NCBI RefSeq assembly: GCF_017498565.1
Contig: NZ_CP071794.1
Location: forward strand, 2,718,001 to 2,782,000
DNA: 64,000 bases
Reading direction: 5' to 3'
From: Parasphingorhabdus cellanae
GTDB taxonomy: Bacteria; Pseudomonadota; Alphaproteobacteria; Sphingomonadales; Sphingomonadaceae
Shown: positions 1 through 8,620 of the stretch, one piece after another
Numbering within the stretch: position 1 is the first letter of the stretch
How the letters are laid out: each line of letters starts with the position of its first letter
Program-made: the position numbers and the translations under genes
The notes under the pieces: generated by a model
What the model was told of the DNA's origin: nothing
Database searches by the model: none
What the model saw: only the letters and a program-made list of their open reading frames with translations

Positions 1-270
1 GTCACGGTTTCCGAAGCCGGTGACATAACCACTCGCTATCCCGAACACTATGGCGCACGGGTTACATGTGGCGGAGAAGCTATTGAACTGGTCGACACGC
101 TTGGCGATCCCGAACGACCGTTGCCGAAAGAGGGTATAATCGAGAAGGCGCGGACGTTGATTGCCTGGGGAGGGCTGGACGACAAGGAAGCGGATCGGGC
201 GATTGATCTCGTGTTAAACGGAGATGATCCAGCAGACATCCATGAGATGTTGTCAGAGTGGCTATCATGA
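1..270 (+). CDS. MmgE/PrpD family protein, C-terminal part
   Basis: The window opens inside a plus-strand reading frame that runs from base 1 to a TGA at 268-270. The 89 visible residues (starting VTVSEAGDITTRYPEHYGAR) resemble the C-terminal domain of the MmgE/PrpD family, which includes 2-methylcitrate dehydratase and cis-aconitate decarboxylase. The stop overlaps the ATG of the next gene, which is also MmgE/PrpD, so the two are probably co-translated paralogues. The N-terminal domain with most active-site residues lies outside the window. Assignment rests on the short tail and on the neighbour, so it is moderate; the substrate is unknown. Confidence 0.6.
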   Translation, partial: VTVSEAGDITTRYPEHYGARVTCGGEAIELVDTLGDPERPLPKEGIIEKARTLIAWGGLDDKEADRAIDLVLNGDDPADIHEMLSEWLS

Positions 271-1574
271 CAGCAACCCAGCAAATTCTGGATTTCGCAG
301 CGGCCAAACATTTCCTGCCCGACAGCGTCAGGGCGGCGGCAATTCGGTTGCTCGGTGACACATTGGCTGGCGGCGCAGCCGGCGGGGCGTCCGATGAAGC
401 ACAAGCCATGCTGGCTGCTGTTCGCAGCTGGGGCACTGGGGATGATGTCCGGTTGCTGGGCTTGGCGGATCGGCTGCCCGCCCCATCGGCGGCCTGGTTT
501 AACGGCTTCGCCATCCATTGTCTGGAATGGGACGCCGTGCATGAACCCGCAGTGGTCCATGCCATGTCGGTCGTAACGGCAGCTTTGCTGGCCAGCGCGG
601 ATCGGATGGGCGGATGCGAAGCGGAACAGTTTCTGACCGCCTTGGCTGTCGGGGTGGATATTGCCAGCGGCATCGGTGTCGCCGCGACCGGCGCGATGCA
701 GTTTTTCCGCCCCGCGACGGCAGGTATAATCGGTGCGGCTCTGGCAGCCGCGAGATTGGAAGGCGTTCCAGCGGAAAAATTTGCCGACATATTGGGGCTG
801 GCTTACTCCCAAGCGGCGGGCACGATGCAGGCCCATGTCGAGGCATCTATTGCACTGCCCTTACAGATCGCCAACGCATCCCGCGGGGCGATCTCCGCTG
901 TGGATCTGGCAAAGGCCGGCATGGATGGTCCGCATGATGCACTTGAAGGACCTTTTGGCTATTTCAAGCTGTTCGAACCGGGTGATCTGACGCGCTATAC
1001 CGATGATATCGGGAAGCGTTGGTTGATTGAGGAAGTCAGCACAAAACCCTTTCCGTCTGGTCGGGCCAGTCATGGAATATTGGGCGCGATTGACGACATG
1101 ATCCGCGACGGATCACTGGACCCGGCAATGGTCCGGTCGGTTGATGTGGCAGCGCCGCCATTGATCCACCGACTTGTCGGACGCCCTTATAAAACCGATA
1201 TGACACCAGGCTATGCGCGGCTTTGTTTGCCCTTTCTCGTGCCTCTGATGCTGCGGGACCGCATCATTGATCCGTGCTGCTTCCATGCTCAGGAATTTGC
1301 CAATCCCGACCTGATGGAGCTCGGCAGCAAGGTTGTTGTCCGTATCGATGACAATCCTGATCACAATGCCCTGGCTCCACAAAAACTGAGCATCACGCTC
1401 TTGGACGGCAGGATGATAGAGCGCACCATCGCCGACAATCTTGGCAGCCCTACTTCGCCGATGTCCGATGCCCAGACACAATCCAAACGCGCTCTTGCCC
1501 GTTCGCTTGCGCGCGATGATTGCGACCCCAGAATATTTGACAACCCCTTAGCTTATGCCACGGAGCCCCGATGA
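267..1574 (+). CDS. MmgE/PrpD family protein
   Basis: This protein of about 435 residues has the all-helical MmgE/PrpD N-terminal domain (FNGFAIHCLEWDAVHEPAVVH near residues 90-110; family members carry a similar HxxDxDD-like segment) and the C-terminal lid domain (STKPFPSGRASHGILGAIDD near 260-280). The family contains dehydratases, decarboxylases and isomerases acting on tricarboxylate-like or cyclic carboxylates. I prefer the ATG at 267, which overlaps the upstream stop as ATGA, over the GTG at 258. It ends by overlapping the ATG of the following ligase gene. With a second MmgE/PrpD protein directly upstream the pair may form a heteromer or do successive steps. Substrate unknown. Confidence 0.8.
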   Translation: MTATQQILDFAAAKHFLPDSVRAAAIRLLGDTLAGGAAGGASDEAQAMLAAVRSWGTGDDVRLLGLADRLPAPSAAWFNGFAIHCLEWDAVHEPAVVHAMSVVTAALLASADRMGGCEAEQFLTALAVGVDIASGIGVAATGAMQFFRPATAGIIGAALAAARLEGVPAEKFADILGLAYSQAAGTMQAHVEASIALPLQIANASRGAISAVDLAKAGMDGPHDALEGPFGYFKLFEPGDLTRYTDDIGKRWLIEEVSTKPFPSGRASHGILGAIDDMIRDGSLDPAMVRSVDVAAPPLIHRLVGRPYKTDMTPGYARLCLPFLVPLMLRDRIIDPCCFHAQEFANPDLMELGSKVVVRIDDNPDHNALAPQKLSITLLDGRMIERTIADNLGSPTSPMSDAQTQSKRALARSLARDDCDPRIFDNPLAYATEPR

Positions 1575-2932
1575 CTTTTCCGACCTATTTCGAAGCCTTT
1601 GATGCCAAGCAGATGCTCGCAGATTATCCCGTCGGCGATGCGTTCACCGCGCGCTACATTGGCATGTCCCGGGATGAGCTTTTTGCGATCCAAAACAAAC
1701 AGTTTTTGAAGCTGATGCAACGCGGATGGGAAATTCCCTTTTACCATCGCTTATGGGGCAATCAGGGCATAGAAGCGGGCGATATCAAGGGGCTGGAGGA
1801 TATTACCAAGCTTCCGGTTTATGACAAAAGCGATCTGATGGCCTCGGTGAACGACTATCCGCCTTATGGGGATTTTGACGGGCGCGGAGACACGCCAGTG
1901 GTTTTCCACACGACATCGGGAACAACAGGCCGTCCGCAACCGCTGATGTTTGGGCCCAAGGGACGGGAAATCACCAATTTGCTGGTCGGGCGGATGTATC
2001 GCTGGATGGGTCTGGGGCGCGATGATGTGGTGCAGTCGGTCTATGGGCACGGCATGATCAATGGCGGGCATTATATTCGCGAGGCGGTGACCCATTTTAC
2101 CAATGCCCTGTTCCTCAGCGCTGGCACCGGCATAGAAACCCGGTCGATCAATCAGGTAAACCTGATGGCGGATTTCAATGTCAGCTGCATGGTTGGCTTT
2201 GTCGACTATATTCGCAAGCTAGCCGAGGTCGCAGCGGCGGAAGATCTGTTTGACCGCATCAATCTCAAGATGATCATAGGTCATCTGGGAACCGAAGATC
2301 GCGCGTCAACCGAAGCGGCGTGGCAAGGGGCCAAGGCCTTTGACTGGTACGGGGTCGGCGATACGGGCAGCATTGCTGGCGAAGGCCCTGAACGCGACGG
2401 CATGTATGTGTGGGAAGACGCGCAATATCTTGAATTGCTGGATGTCGACACTGGTGAGCCCGTAGCATCCGGAGAAACCGGCGATATGGTAGTGACCTGC
2501 CTGTTCAAGGATGATATTGCGCCCTGTATCCGCTTTAACACCCATGATATTACCGAGGAACGCACCGACAGCAATGCCACCGGCATGGTTTTCAAGCGCA
2601 TTACCGGGTTCAAGGGACGCAGCGACAATATGGTCAAGCTGCGCGGTATCAACATATTCCCGCATGCCATTGGAGCCATTATCGAAGGGCGTGGCGACCT
2701 GACCGGCGAATATGTCTGCCGCGTGACGCGTGACGATGCCGGACGGGACGAGATGCACGTAACGCTGGAAAGCAAAGGCAGCAGCAGCCGGGCGGAGTTG
2801 GTGGACCTGCTTCGTAAAGGCATCGGTATTGAAGTCGGTGTAGCGTTGGTTGATGCCGGAGGAACTGCAAAAGATACGCAGATTGACACGCGTCAAAAGC
2901 CCATTCGCCTGATTGATGAGCGGGGTTTATGA
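1571..2932 (+). CDS. Phenylacetate-CoA ligase-like AMP-forming ligase
   Basis: This 453-residue protein belongs to the ANL adenylating superfamily and most resembles the phenylacetate-CoA ligase (PaaK) branch. The P-loop-like motif FHTTSGTTGRPQ sits near residue 115, WYGVGDTGSIAGEG near 260 corresponds to the adenine-binding region, and FKGRSDNMVKLRGINIFP near 350 is the hinge motif typical of PaaK-like enzymes. It probably activates a carboxylic acid as an acyl-CoA for the enoyl-CoA hydratase and SDR in the same operon. Start and stop overlap both neighbours by four bases, implying translational coupling. The acid activated cannot be read from the sequence; aryl or cyclic carboxylates are typical of the branch. 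Confidence 0.85.
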   Translation: MTFPTYFEAFDAKQMLADYPVGDAFTARYIGMSRDELFAIQNKQFLKLMQRGWEIPFYHRLWGNQGIEAGDIKGLEDITKLPVYDKSDLMASVNDYPPYGDFDGRGDTPVVFHTTSGTTGRPQPLMFGPKGREITNLLVGRMYRWMGLGRDDVVQSVYGHGMINGGHYIREAVTHFTNALFLSAGTGIETRSINQVNLMADFNVSCMVGFVDYIRKLAEVAAAEDLFDRINLKMIIGHLGTEDRASTEAAWQGAKAFDWYGVGDTGSIAGEGPERDGMYVWEDAQYLELLDVDTGEPVASGETGDMVVTCLFKDDIAPCIRFNTHDITEERTDSNATGMVFKRITGFKGRSDNMVKLRGINIFPHAIGAIIEGRGDLTGEYVCRVTRDDAGRDEMHVTLESKGSSSRAELVDLLRKGIGIEVGVALVDAGGTAKDTQIDTRQKPIRLIDERGL

Positions 2933-4122
2933 TCGACTGGGATGCCTTGGAAACGGCCAACAGGCGATTAAACGCCTTTACCGATTTTGATCGGACCGCG
3001 ACGGGTGGTACCGGACCTCTTGCCGGGGTCACCGTCGGCGTGAAGGGCAATATCGCGGTTAAAGATATGCCCTGGACCGCCGGTTGCGAACTCTATCGTG
3101 ACCGCGTTGCGAGCGAAGACGCGGCGGTCGTTGCACGGCTGCGGGCAGCTGGAGGGGCCATGATAGGGATGCTGAATATGGAGGAGGCCGCGCTGGGCGC
3201 AAAGACCGACAATCCGTGGTTCGGCAAAACATATAATCCGCACAAGGAAGGTTATACGCCCGGCGGTTCATCTGGCGGAAGCGGCGCTGCGGTTGCGGCT
3301 GGTCTATGCGATGTCGCCTTGGGCACGGACACAATGGGGTCTGTGCGTATACCGGCTGCTTATTGCGGCGTGTACGGATTTAAACCCGCGCAATCGGCGA
3401 TTAGCCAGGATGGACTAGAGTTAGCGGAGCAATCACTGGACTGCATCGGACCGCTGGCGCGGAATTTAAACCTGCTCGAAAAGGTCGCACGGGTCATTAG
3501 CGATTTCGGTGAGGATAAGGCTGAGACAGGATCACTGGCGACATTGGTTGAAACGGGTGTTGATTGCGAACTGGAAGTCATCGAAAATTTCCGTGACATC
3601 ATGCGCTGGGCGGGGGAAACCATTGCCGTGGCTCAGCTGAAATATCCGTTGTCGCGCATCCGTTTTGCCGGATTTATAAAAACATCGAAAGCCATGGCTG
3701 CACATTTGGCGGACGAAGATCAAAGCAAGCTTTCCGATAATCTGAAAAAATTGCTCACCTATGGTCCGAAACGCAGCGCCGCCGATTGGGACGAGGATCA
3801 GGCGATTCTCGAACAGACCTCTGAAACGATGCAGGCGCTGGTTTCAAAACACGGTTTTTGTATCTTGCCGACCGCCCCGCAAGGTGCCTTTCCGCATAGC
3901 GAAGATGCACCGGCCAATCAGGCTGATTATACCTGTCTTGCCAATATTGCAGACCTTCCCGCGATTACCATTCCGTCCGGCTTTAACGACAATGGCATGC
4001 CTTTGGGGCTCCAGATTCTGGCGTCCAAAGGATGCGAAGCGGATCTATTTGCGCTGGCGCGGAGACTGGACGAGAAGTTACGCGGCTATCGTCGTCCCGA
4101 AACCTATTTGGAAATCACATAA
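2929..4122 (+). CDS. Amidase signature family hydrolase
   Basis: This 397-residue protein carries the Ser-cisSer-Lys amidase signature: the lysine in VGVKGNIAVK (near residue 38), the glycine/serine-rich TPGGSSGGSGAAVAAG (near 108-123) and the nucleophile segment GTDTMGSVRIPA (near 133-144). A methionine replaces the usual second glycine in GTDTGGS. It would hydrolyse a C-N amide bond in the cytoplasm; no signal peptide is seen. Within this operon an amidase beside a CoA ligase suggests that the pathway removes an amide before or after CoA activation. It is somewhat short for the family (about 450-480). Substrate unknown. Confidence 0.85.
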   Translation: MIDWDALETANRRLNAFTDFDRTATGGTGPLAGVTVGVKGNIAVKDMPWTAGCELYRDRVASEDAAVVARLRAAGGAMIGMLNMEEAALGAKTDNPWFGKTYNPHKEGYTPGGSSGGSGAAVAAGLCDVALGTDTMGSVRIPAAYCGVYGFKPAQSAISQDGLELAEQSLDCIGPLARNLNLLEKVARVISDFGEDKAETGSLATLVETGVDCELEVIENFRDIMRWAGETIAVAQLKYPLSRIRFAGFIKTSKAMAAHLADEDQSKLSDNLKKLLTYGPKRSAADWDEDQAILEQTSETMQALVSKHGFCILPTAPQGAFPHSEDAPANQADYTCLANIADLPAITIPSGFNDNGMPLGLQILASKGCEADLFALARRLDEKLRGYRRPETYLEIT

Positions 4123-4135
4123 GAGGAGAGAAACT

Positions 4136-4441
4136 ATGCGCATCATTGTATTGTTCAATCTGAAAGAAGGCGTGGATATCGGCGAATATGAGGAATGGGC
4201 CAAAACGCGCGATATTCCAACGGCAAGTGCGCTGAGCTCGGTGACATCTTTCACGATCCATAAGGCAACCGGTTTATTCGGTTCCGATGATCCGTCCCCT
4301 TATGAATATTTCGAGATTATCGACATTACCGGCCTGGATGCATTTGTTGCCGATGTGTCGGATCCTGAATTTCAGGCCATGGCGGCGCCGTTTCAGGACT
4401 ATGCTGATGGTCCGCAATTCATACTGACAGAAGACCTCTGA
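4136..4441 (+). CDS. Small HapK-like (REDY-like) protein
   Basis: This 101-residue protein begins MRIIVLFNLKEGVDIGEYEEWA and contains the alternating beta strands expected of a ferredoxin-like alpha/beta barrel dimer. It resembles the small REDY-like/HapK proteins often found among catabolic genes of sphingomonads; their function is not established. The start has a good ribosome site (AAGAGGAGAG, 7 bases upstream). The gene follows the amidase by 13 bases, and its TGA shares a base with the ATG of the SDR, so it is an integral member of the operon. A monooxygenase- or isomerase-like role is possible by fold. I give the family name with moderate confidence only. Confidence 0.65.
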   Translation: MRIIVLFNLKEGVDIGEYEEWAKTRDIPTASALSSVTSFTIHKATGLFGSDDPSPYEYFEIIDITGLDAFVADVSDPEFQAMAAPFQDYADGPQFILTEDL

Positions 4442-5244
4442 TGTCCGGAAAATTTGCAGGCAAAACCATCGTCGTTACCGGTTCCGGTAAGGAAAAGGGG
4501 CTGGGACAGGGCATATTGCAGCGTTTTGCCGATGAAGGCGCGAATTGCGTCGTGTCGGACCTCACCATCGGCGATCAGGAAGAAGGCGTGGCAGAAGAGT
4601 TGCGCGGGCGCGGAGTCAAAGTCGCGACCATATCCTGTGATGTCAGCGATGCGGCGCAATGTCAGGCTCTGGTCGATCAAAGCGTGGATGCTTTTGGCGC
4701 GGTTGATATTTTCGTCAACAATGCCGGTATCGGCTTCATGATGAAACCGTTGCTGGAAGTGGATACGGCCAAGGAATGGGATCAGGTCATCGGTGTGAAC
4801 TTATCGGGCGCGTTTTACTGCACGCAAGCGGCGGCGAAGGCGATGGTGGCTTCGGGTGATGGCGGAAGGATCATCAATATCGCGTCGCAAGCCGCAAAGA
4901 CCGGTTTTCCGCATCTGCCTGCTTATGTCAGTTCCAAACATGGCATGGTTGGCCTGACCCGGGCGAGTGCGGTCGAGCTGGGTGCGCACGGCATTACCGT
5001 CAACGCGGTTTGCCCCAATCATGTGACCACCGGTCTTGGTGCGCAGCAGAATGCATATTTTTCAAAGCTGCTCGGCTTTGATAGTGTTGAGGCCTATCTC
5101 GCCAATATGAGCAAGAGCAATCCGATGGGGCGGCCCGGCCTGCCGTCTGATACCGCCGCCGCTTGTGCATGGTTGGCGAGCGACGACGCCTTTTATGTCA
5201 CCGGAGAAGCGATTAACGTTTCTGGTGGGGAGGAGATGCATTGA
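4441..5244 (+). CDS. SDR family oxidoreductase
   Basis: This 267-residue classical short-chain dehydrogenase has a Rossmann glycine motif in VVTGSGKEKGLGQGI (near 11-25), NNAGIGF at about 97 and the catalytic YVSSK near 164-168. The C-terminal GEAINVSGGEEMH is the usual end of the fold. The glycine motif is spaced unusually (GSGKEKGLG) compared with TGxxxGIG, reminiscent of enoyl-ACP-reductase-like SDRs. It would oxidise or reduce an alcohol/ketone pair, probably a CoA-bound intermediate given the neighbouring ligase and enoyl-CoA hydratase. It is coupled to both neighbours by overlapping start/stop codons. Confidence 0.85.
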   Translation: MSGKFAGKTIVVTGSGKEKGLGQGILQRFADEGANCVVSDLTIGDQEEGVAEELRGRGVKVATISCDVSDAAQCQALVDQSVDAFGAVDIFVNNAGIGFMMKPLLEVDTAKEWDQVIGVNLSGAFYCTQAAAKAMVASGDGGRIINIASQAAKTGFPHLPAYVSSKHGMVGLTRASAVELGAHGITVNAVCPNHVTTGLGAQQNAYFSKLLGFDSVEAYLANMSKSNPMGRPGLPSDTAAACAWLASDDAFYVTGEAINVSGGEEMH

Positions 5245-6107
5245 TCGAAGAACGAATGGATTGGCCCAATAGTGCGAAAATGGCGCTGAGCATTGTCGTC
5301 AATGTCGAGGAAGGCAGCGAGATGACCGTGGCGCGGGGGGATCGCGGGATGGAGCCGGTGGACGAGCTTGGCATCCATATCAAGTCCCCGATCCGTAACT
5401 ATGGCAATGAGAGCAATTATCTTTATGGTATTAAGGCGGGCGCGCCGCGTATCATCAAGCTGCTCAAAAATTATGAGATTATGGCGAGCTGGACCGTCGC
5501 GGCGATGAGTCTCGAAAACCATCCGGAAATTGCCGCGGCCATTGCAGAAATGGGTCATGAGCCGGTAAGCCATGGCTATCGCTGGGTCCACCAGTTCAAG
5601 ATGGACGAGGAAAAAGAACGCGAGTTCATCCGCAAGGCTGTCACATCGATTGAAAAGACCACCGGCACGCGCCCCTATGGCTGGCTGTCGCGCTATTTCC
5701 ATACCGATAATACCCGGCGTCTGCTGATCGAAGAGGGCTTTGCCTATCATATGGACGACTATTCCGGAGATATTCCATTTTGGGACAAGGAAACCGTGGC
5801 GGAAAAACCGATTGCGATTGTGCCCTATCAGCTTGATAGCAATGACATGAAAATGTGGACCGATCCCGCGATGACGCCGCAGCAATGGCTGGATTATGCC
5901 AAGCATAATTTCGACCAGATTTATCGCGAAGGCGAAGAAGGCAATCCGAAAATGATGTCCCTAGGCCTGCATCTGCGCATCATCGGCCGACCAGGCCGGA
6001 TCTGGGCCTTTGAGGAATTTCTGAAACATGTGCGATCTAAAAAGGACGTCTGGGTAACCACCCGCCATCAGATTGCCCAGCATTTGGCGAAGGTTGATCC
6101 TCTATGA
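5241..6107 (+). CDS. Polysaccharide deacetylase-fold hydrolase (PuuE/allantoinase-like)
   Basis: This 288-residue protein fits the NodB-homology superfamily and most resembles the cytoplasmic branch that acts on small cyclic or linear amides (PuuE allantoinase-type) rather than peptidoglycan enzymes. It lacks a signal peptide and contains MALSIVVNVEEGSE near the start, EPVSHGYRWVHQF near 108-120, and SLGLHLRIIGRPGR near 236-249, which correspond to metal-site and catalytic segments. Together with the amidase in the same operon it suggests breakdown of a nitrogen-containing compound. Starts within the stop of the SDR and ends within the start of the enoyl-CoA hydratase. Confidence 0.75.
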   Translation: MIEERMDWPNSAKMALSIVVNVEEGSEMTVARGDRGMEPVDELGIHIKSPIRNYGNESNYLYGIKAGAPRIIKLLKNYEIMASWTVAAMSLENHPEIAAAIAEMGHEPVSHGYRWVHQFKMDEEKEREFIRKAVTSIEKTTGTRPYGWLSRYFHTDNTRRLLIEEGFAYHMDDYSGDIPFWDKETVAEKPIAIVPYQLDSNDMKMWTDPAMTPQQWLDYAKHNFDQIYREGEEGNPKMMSLGLHLRIIGRPGRIWAFEEFLKHVRSKKDVWVTTRHQIAQHLAKVDPL

Positions 6108-6868
6108 CCTTGCGGCTTGAGAAACAGGGCAAGGTCGCGCATCTGCTGATTGACCGGCCGGACAAGCGCAATGCGTTTAATCAAGCCATGTGGGAGTTGT
6201 TGCCGGAATTGCTGGCCGATGCGATGGCGGACGATACGATCCGTGTGTTGATGCTGCACGCCAGCCGCAAGGATAGCGCTTTTTGCGCTGGCGCAGACAT
6301 TGGTGAATTTGCAACCGGTTCAACCGATCCGGAATGGCGCGCACGCAATCAGGCGGCCATTGGCCGGGTCCAGCATGAACTGGCGCAGGCGCCCAAGCCG
6401 ACAATCGCGATTATTGATGGCGATTGTGTGGGCGGTGGATGTGGCATCGCGTTGGCCTGTGACATGCGGGTGGCTGGGCCGAAAGCGCGGTTCGGGATTA
6501 CGCCTTCGAAACTGGGGCTGGTTTATCCGCTGCACGACACAAAATTGCTTGTCGATCTGGTCGGGCCTTCACAGGCCAAGCGGATATTGTTCACCGGCCA
6601 ATTGATGTCCGCGCAACAAGCGCTCGATATTGGCCTGATCACCCTGCTGGCTGACGATCCCTATGCCGAGGCCGAAGCGCTGGCGGCGACGATGGCGTCA
6701 GTATCCTCGCACAGCCAGACCATGAGCAAGTCGATTATCAAGCGCATTTTGGACGGACAGGCTGACGATGATGCCGAGACGTCCGCGCTGTTCGACTCTG
6801 CCTTTGAGAGCGATGATTTCAAGGAAGGCGTCAGCGCCTTCATGGAGAAAAGAAAGCCGGAATTTTGA
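6104..6868 (+). CDS. Enoyl-CoA hydratase/isomerase family protein
   Basis: This 254-residue crotonase-fold protein has LIDRPDKRNAFN near residue 13, the oxyanion segment SAFCAGADIGEF near 55-66, and GDCVGGGCGIALACDMRVAG near 106-125. It likely hydrates or isomerises an unsaturated acyl-CoA produced in this operon's pathway. The position of the usual second catalytic glutamate (near GLVYPLHDTK) is not conserved as Glu, so another crotonase reaction such as isomerisation or C-C cleavage is possible. It is the last gene of the eight-gene overlapping unit; an extragenic palindrome follows. Confidence 0.85.
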   Translation: MTLRLEKQGKVAHLLIDRPDKRNAFNQAMWELLPELLADAMADDTIRVLMLHASRKDSAFCAGADIGEFATGSTDPEWRARNQAAIGRVQHELAQAPKPTIAIIDGDCVGGGCGIALACDMRVAGPKARFGITPSKLGLVYPLHDTKLLVDLVGPSQAKRILFTGQLMSAQQALDIGLITLLADDPYAEAEALAATMASVSSHSQTMSKSIIKRILDGQADDDAETSALFDSAFESDDFKEGVSAFMEKRKPEF

Positions 6869-6903
6869 CGCGCCACGGAATGCATCCGCGTTCCGAAGCG
6901 TCA

Positions 6904-6985
6904 ACCCCCGCGCAGGCGGGGGTCCATCTTAGAGGCTGACGAATAGACGAAACGGCAGGAGATGGATTCCTGCCTGCGCAGGAAT
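6904..6985. repeat. Extragenic palindromes (REP-like pair)
   Basis: Two compact palindromes occupy the gap between the operon end at 6868 and the next gene. One has arms ACCCCCGC and GCGGGGGT (6904-6923) around GCAG. The other has arms ATTCCTGC and GCAGGAAT (6966-6985) around CTGC. Both share the GC-rich CTGCGCAGG-type core that recurs at 7908-7927. They could act as transcript ends or mRNA stabilisers; mobility by a RAYT-type protein is not testable here. Confidence 0.7.
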
Positions 6986-6997
6986 ACAGGAGCGAAC

Positions 6998-7900
6998 ATG
7001 ACACATGCTTTACAACATGGCTCGATACTCGGCGGCGTAGCAACAGTGCCCGATCTGGAAGCGGCCCTGAAAGACTATCGCGATGTTCTGGGCATGCAAG
7101 TTGCCGAAACGGGGCCGCTGGGCGATGATCTGGCGCAAGGCTGGAATTGTCCGGGCAGTGCGGGGGCACCCATGGCGGTGCTGCAACCGGCCAGCAGGGC
7201 CGATTGTTTCATCCGTCTGGTGGAACAGCCCGATCATCCGGATTTCAAACCGACCAGAACCTATGGTTGGGCGGCCTATGAGCTGACGGTCGAGGATGTA
7301 TTTGGCTGGCCGGACCGCTTGCAGGGCAGCGGTTTTGATATTATCGGGCCGCCGAAAGAGCTCGAGGGGCTGCCCTTTTTCGTGCCGATGCAGGTGCTCG
7401 GCACCGGGCGTGAAATGGTCTATCTCAACGAAGTGCGCGAAAATACGCCTTCGACCGATCTACCCATGGCCCGGTCGCTGACCGATCATATTTTCATCGT
7501 GATATTGGCGACGCCGGATCGTGTGGGCACTATCGACTGGTATCGTGACCAGCTGCACCTGACGGTGGGCGATACCTATACGCTGGAATATAGCATGATC
7601 AACGAGGCGTTCGGGAAACCGGCAGGGACGGTATCCGATCTGACCATGGTTCAGAATGATCGCCTGCCGATTGTCGAGGTGGATGATTATCCGGAAGAGG
7701 CGACGTCGCGGCCGAGACATGACGGTATGTTACCGCCGGGCAATGCGCTGGTGACACTGGCGGTTGATGATCTGGACGCGATTGATGTGGGCTGGATTAC
7801 GCCGCCACAGGTACGGGCGGGCGCGCTGTATAGGGATCGCCGAACCGCGACGGCTTTTGGCCCGGCGGGTGAATTGCTGGAGTTGATCGAAATTAGCTAG
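6998..7900 (+). CDS. VOC (glyoxalase-fold) protein, two domains
   Basis: This roughly 300-residue protein has two vicinal-oxygen-chelate repeats: one starting LGGVATVPDLEAALKDYRDVLG near residue 10, and a second near HIFIVILATPDRVGTIDWYRDQL near 165. Proteins of this fold are metal-dependent isomerases, lyases or ring-cleavage dioxygenases. The ATG at 6998 follows an AGGAGCG-type ribosome site; a longer frame opening at 6962 would start inside the palindrome and is rejected. The gene follows the upstream operon by 129 bases with REP palindromes between, so it may be separately expressed. The reaction is unknown. Confidence 0.75.
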   Translation: MTHALQHGSILGGVATVPDLEAALKDYRDVLGMQVAETGPLGDDLAQGWNCPGSAGAPMAVLQPASRADCFIRLVEQPDHPDFKPTRTYGWAAYELTVEDVFGWPDRLQGSGFDIIGPPKELEGLPFFVPMQVLGTGREMVYLNEVRENTPSTDLPMARSLTDHIFIVILATPDRVGTIDWYRDQLHLTVGDTYTLEYSMINEAFGKPAGTVSDLTMVQNDRLPIVEVDDYPEEATSRPRHDGMLPPGNALVTLAVDDLDAIDVGWITPPQVRAGALYRDRRTATAFGPAGELLELIEIS

Positions 7901-7907
7901 ACGCTGT

Positions 7908-7990
7908 GTTCCTGCGCAGGCAGGAACCTATCTCCAAAGTTCGCGTCCGGATGAACGCTAAGGAGATGTACCCCTGCCTGCGCAGCGGCA
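7908..7990. repeat. Extragenic palindrome (REP-like)
   Basis: A palindrome with arms GTTCCTGC and GCAGGAAC around GCAG (7908-7927) lies between the convergent VOC gene and the AhpD-like gene. A degenerate partner (CCCCTGCCTGCGCAGC) lies near 7972-7987. They belong to the same family as the pair at 6904-6985 and may serve as a two-way transcription end for the convergent genes. Confidence 0.6.
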
Positions 7991-7997
7991 CGAGTAT

Positions 7998-8591
7998 CTA
8001 CCGCCGATGCTGCCCGGCCTGCCATTGGTCTGGCTGATACAGGCTGCTGGCTGATTCAAACGGCTTGTCTTCCAGCGCGGTTGCCAGGCTGTCATTCCAG
8101 CGGTTGAGAAAACCAAACATGCTGATCACGGCCATAATCTCGGTTTTCTGGCGTTCGTCATAATGGGCATCCAGCGCGGCGAAATGTGCGTCGGTTGCCG
8201 CATTGGGGACCTGTCCGGCGGCAAAGGCGAGGTCCAGCGCCGCCCGCTCGGCCTGGCTGAACAGGTCGCTGGACTGATAGTCCCAGACCGCTTTCACTTT
8301 CTTTTCGTCCACGCCGACATCGCGGGCGCCCAATGTCGTATGCGCCTTGCAATATTGGCATCCGGCCGCAGCGCTCACCACGGCTCCGATCAGGCGCTTC
8401 AGACCATTGTCGATGGCGCTTTCCCCATAGATGACGCTGACCAACCCGCGAAACGCGCCGAGCAATTCCGGCCAGTGCGCCATGGTCATCACCGAATTGG
8501 GGACATAGCCCATCAGATTTTCAGAAAATTTGAGGGCCGCCTGTGTTTCGTCCGGCAGTTCATCCATGGTCAGCGGTGTGATGCGGGTCAT
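7998..8591 (-). CDS. AhpD-like carboxymuconolactone decarboxylase family protein
   Basis: This 197-residue all-helical protein carries the AhpD redox signature AAAGCQYCKAHT (CxxC followed by His three residues later, near residues 72-83). That pattern is typical of peroxidase-related alkylhydroperoxidase-like proteins rather than true decarboxylases. It probably handles peroxides or disulfide exchange during substrate oxidation. It is the last gene of an eight-gene minus-strand operon that begins at 13430 behind a TTGTCCGGACAA site. A GAGGAGAT ribosome site precedes the ATG. Confidence 0.8.
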   Translation of the reverse strand: MTRITPLTMDELPDETQAALKFSENLMGYVPNSVMTMAHWPELLGAFRGLVSVIYGESAIDNGLKRLIGAVVSAAAGCQYCKAHTTLGARDVGVDEKKVKAVWDYQSSDLFSQAERAALDLAFAAGQVPNAATDAHFAALDAHYDERQKTEIMAVISMFGFLNRWNDSLATALEDKPFESASSLYQPDQWQAGQHRR

Positions 8592-8620
8592 TTTCTGATC
8601 TCCTCAGGGAATAGAAAAGT

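Noticed and set aside
80..790. Long minus-strand frame opposite the MmgE/PrpD gene
   Set aside because: Composition and lack of any motif show that it is the antisense shadow of a well-supported coding gene.
6962..6997. Upstream extension of the VOC gene starting MDSCLRRNTGAN
   Set aside because: The extra residues are encoded by an extragenic palindrome and do not belong to the VOC fold; the ATG at 6998 has a better ribosome site.
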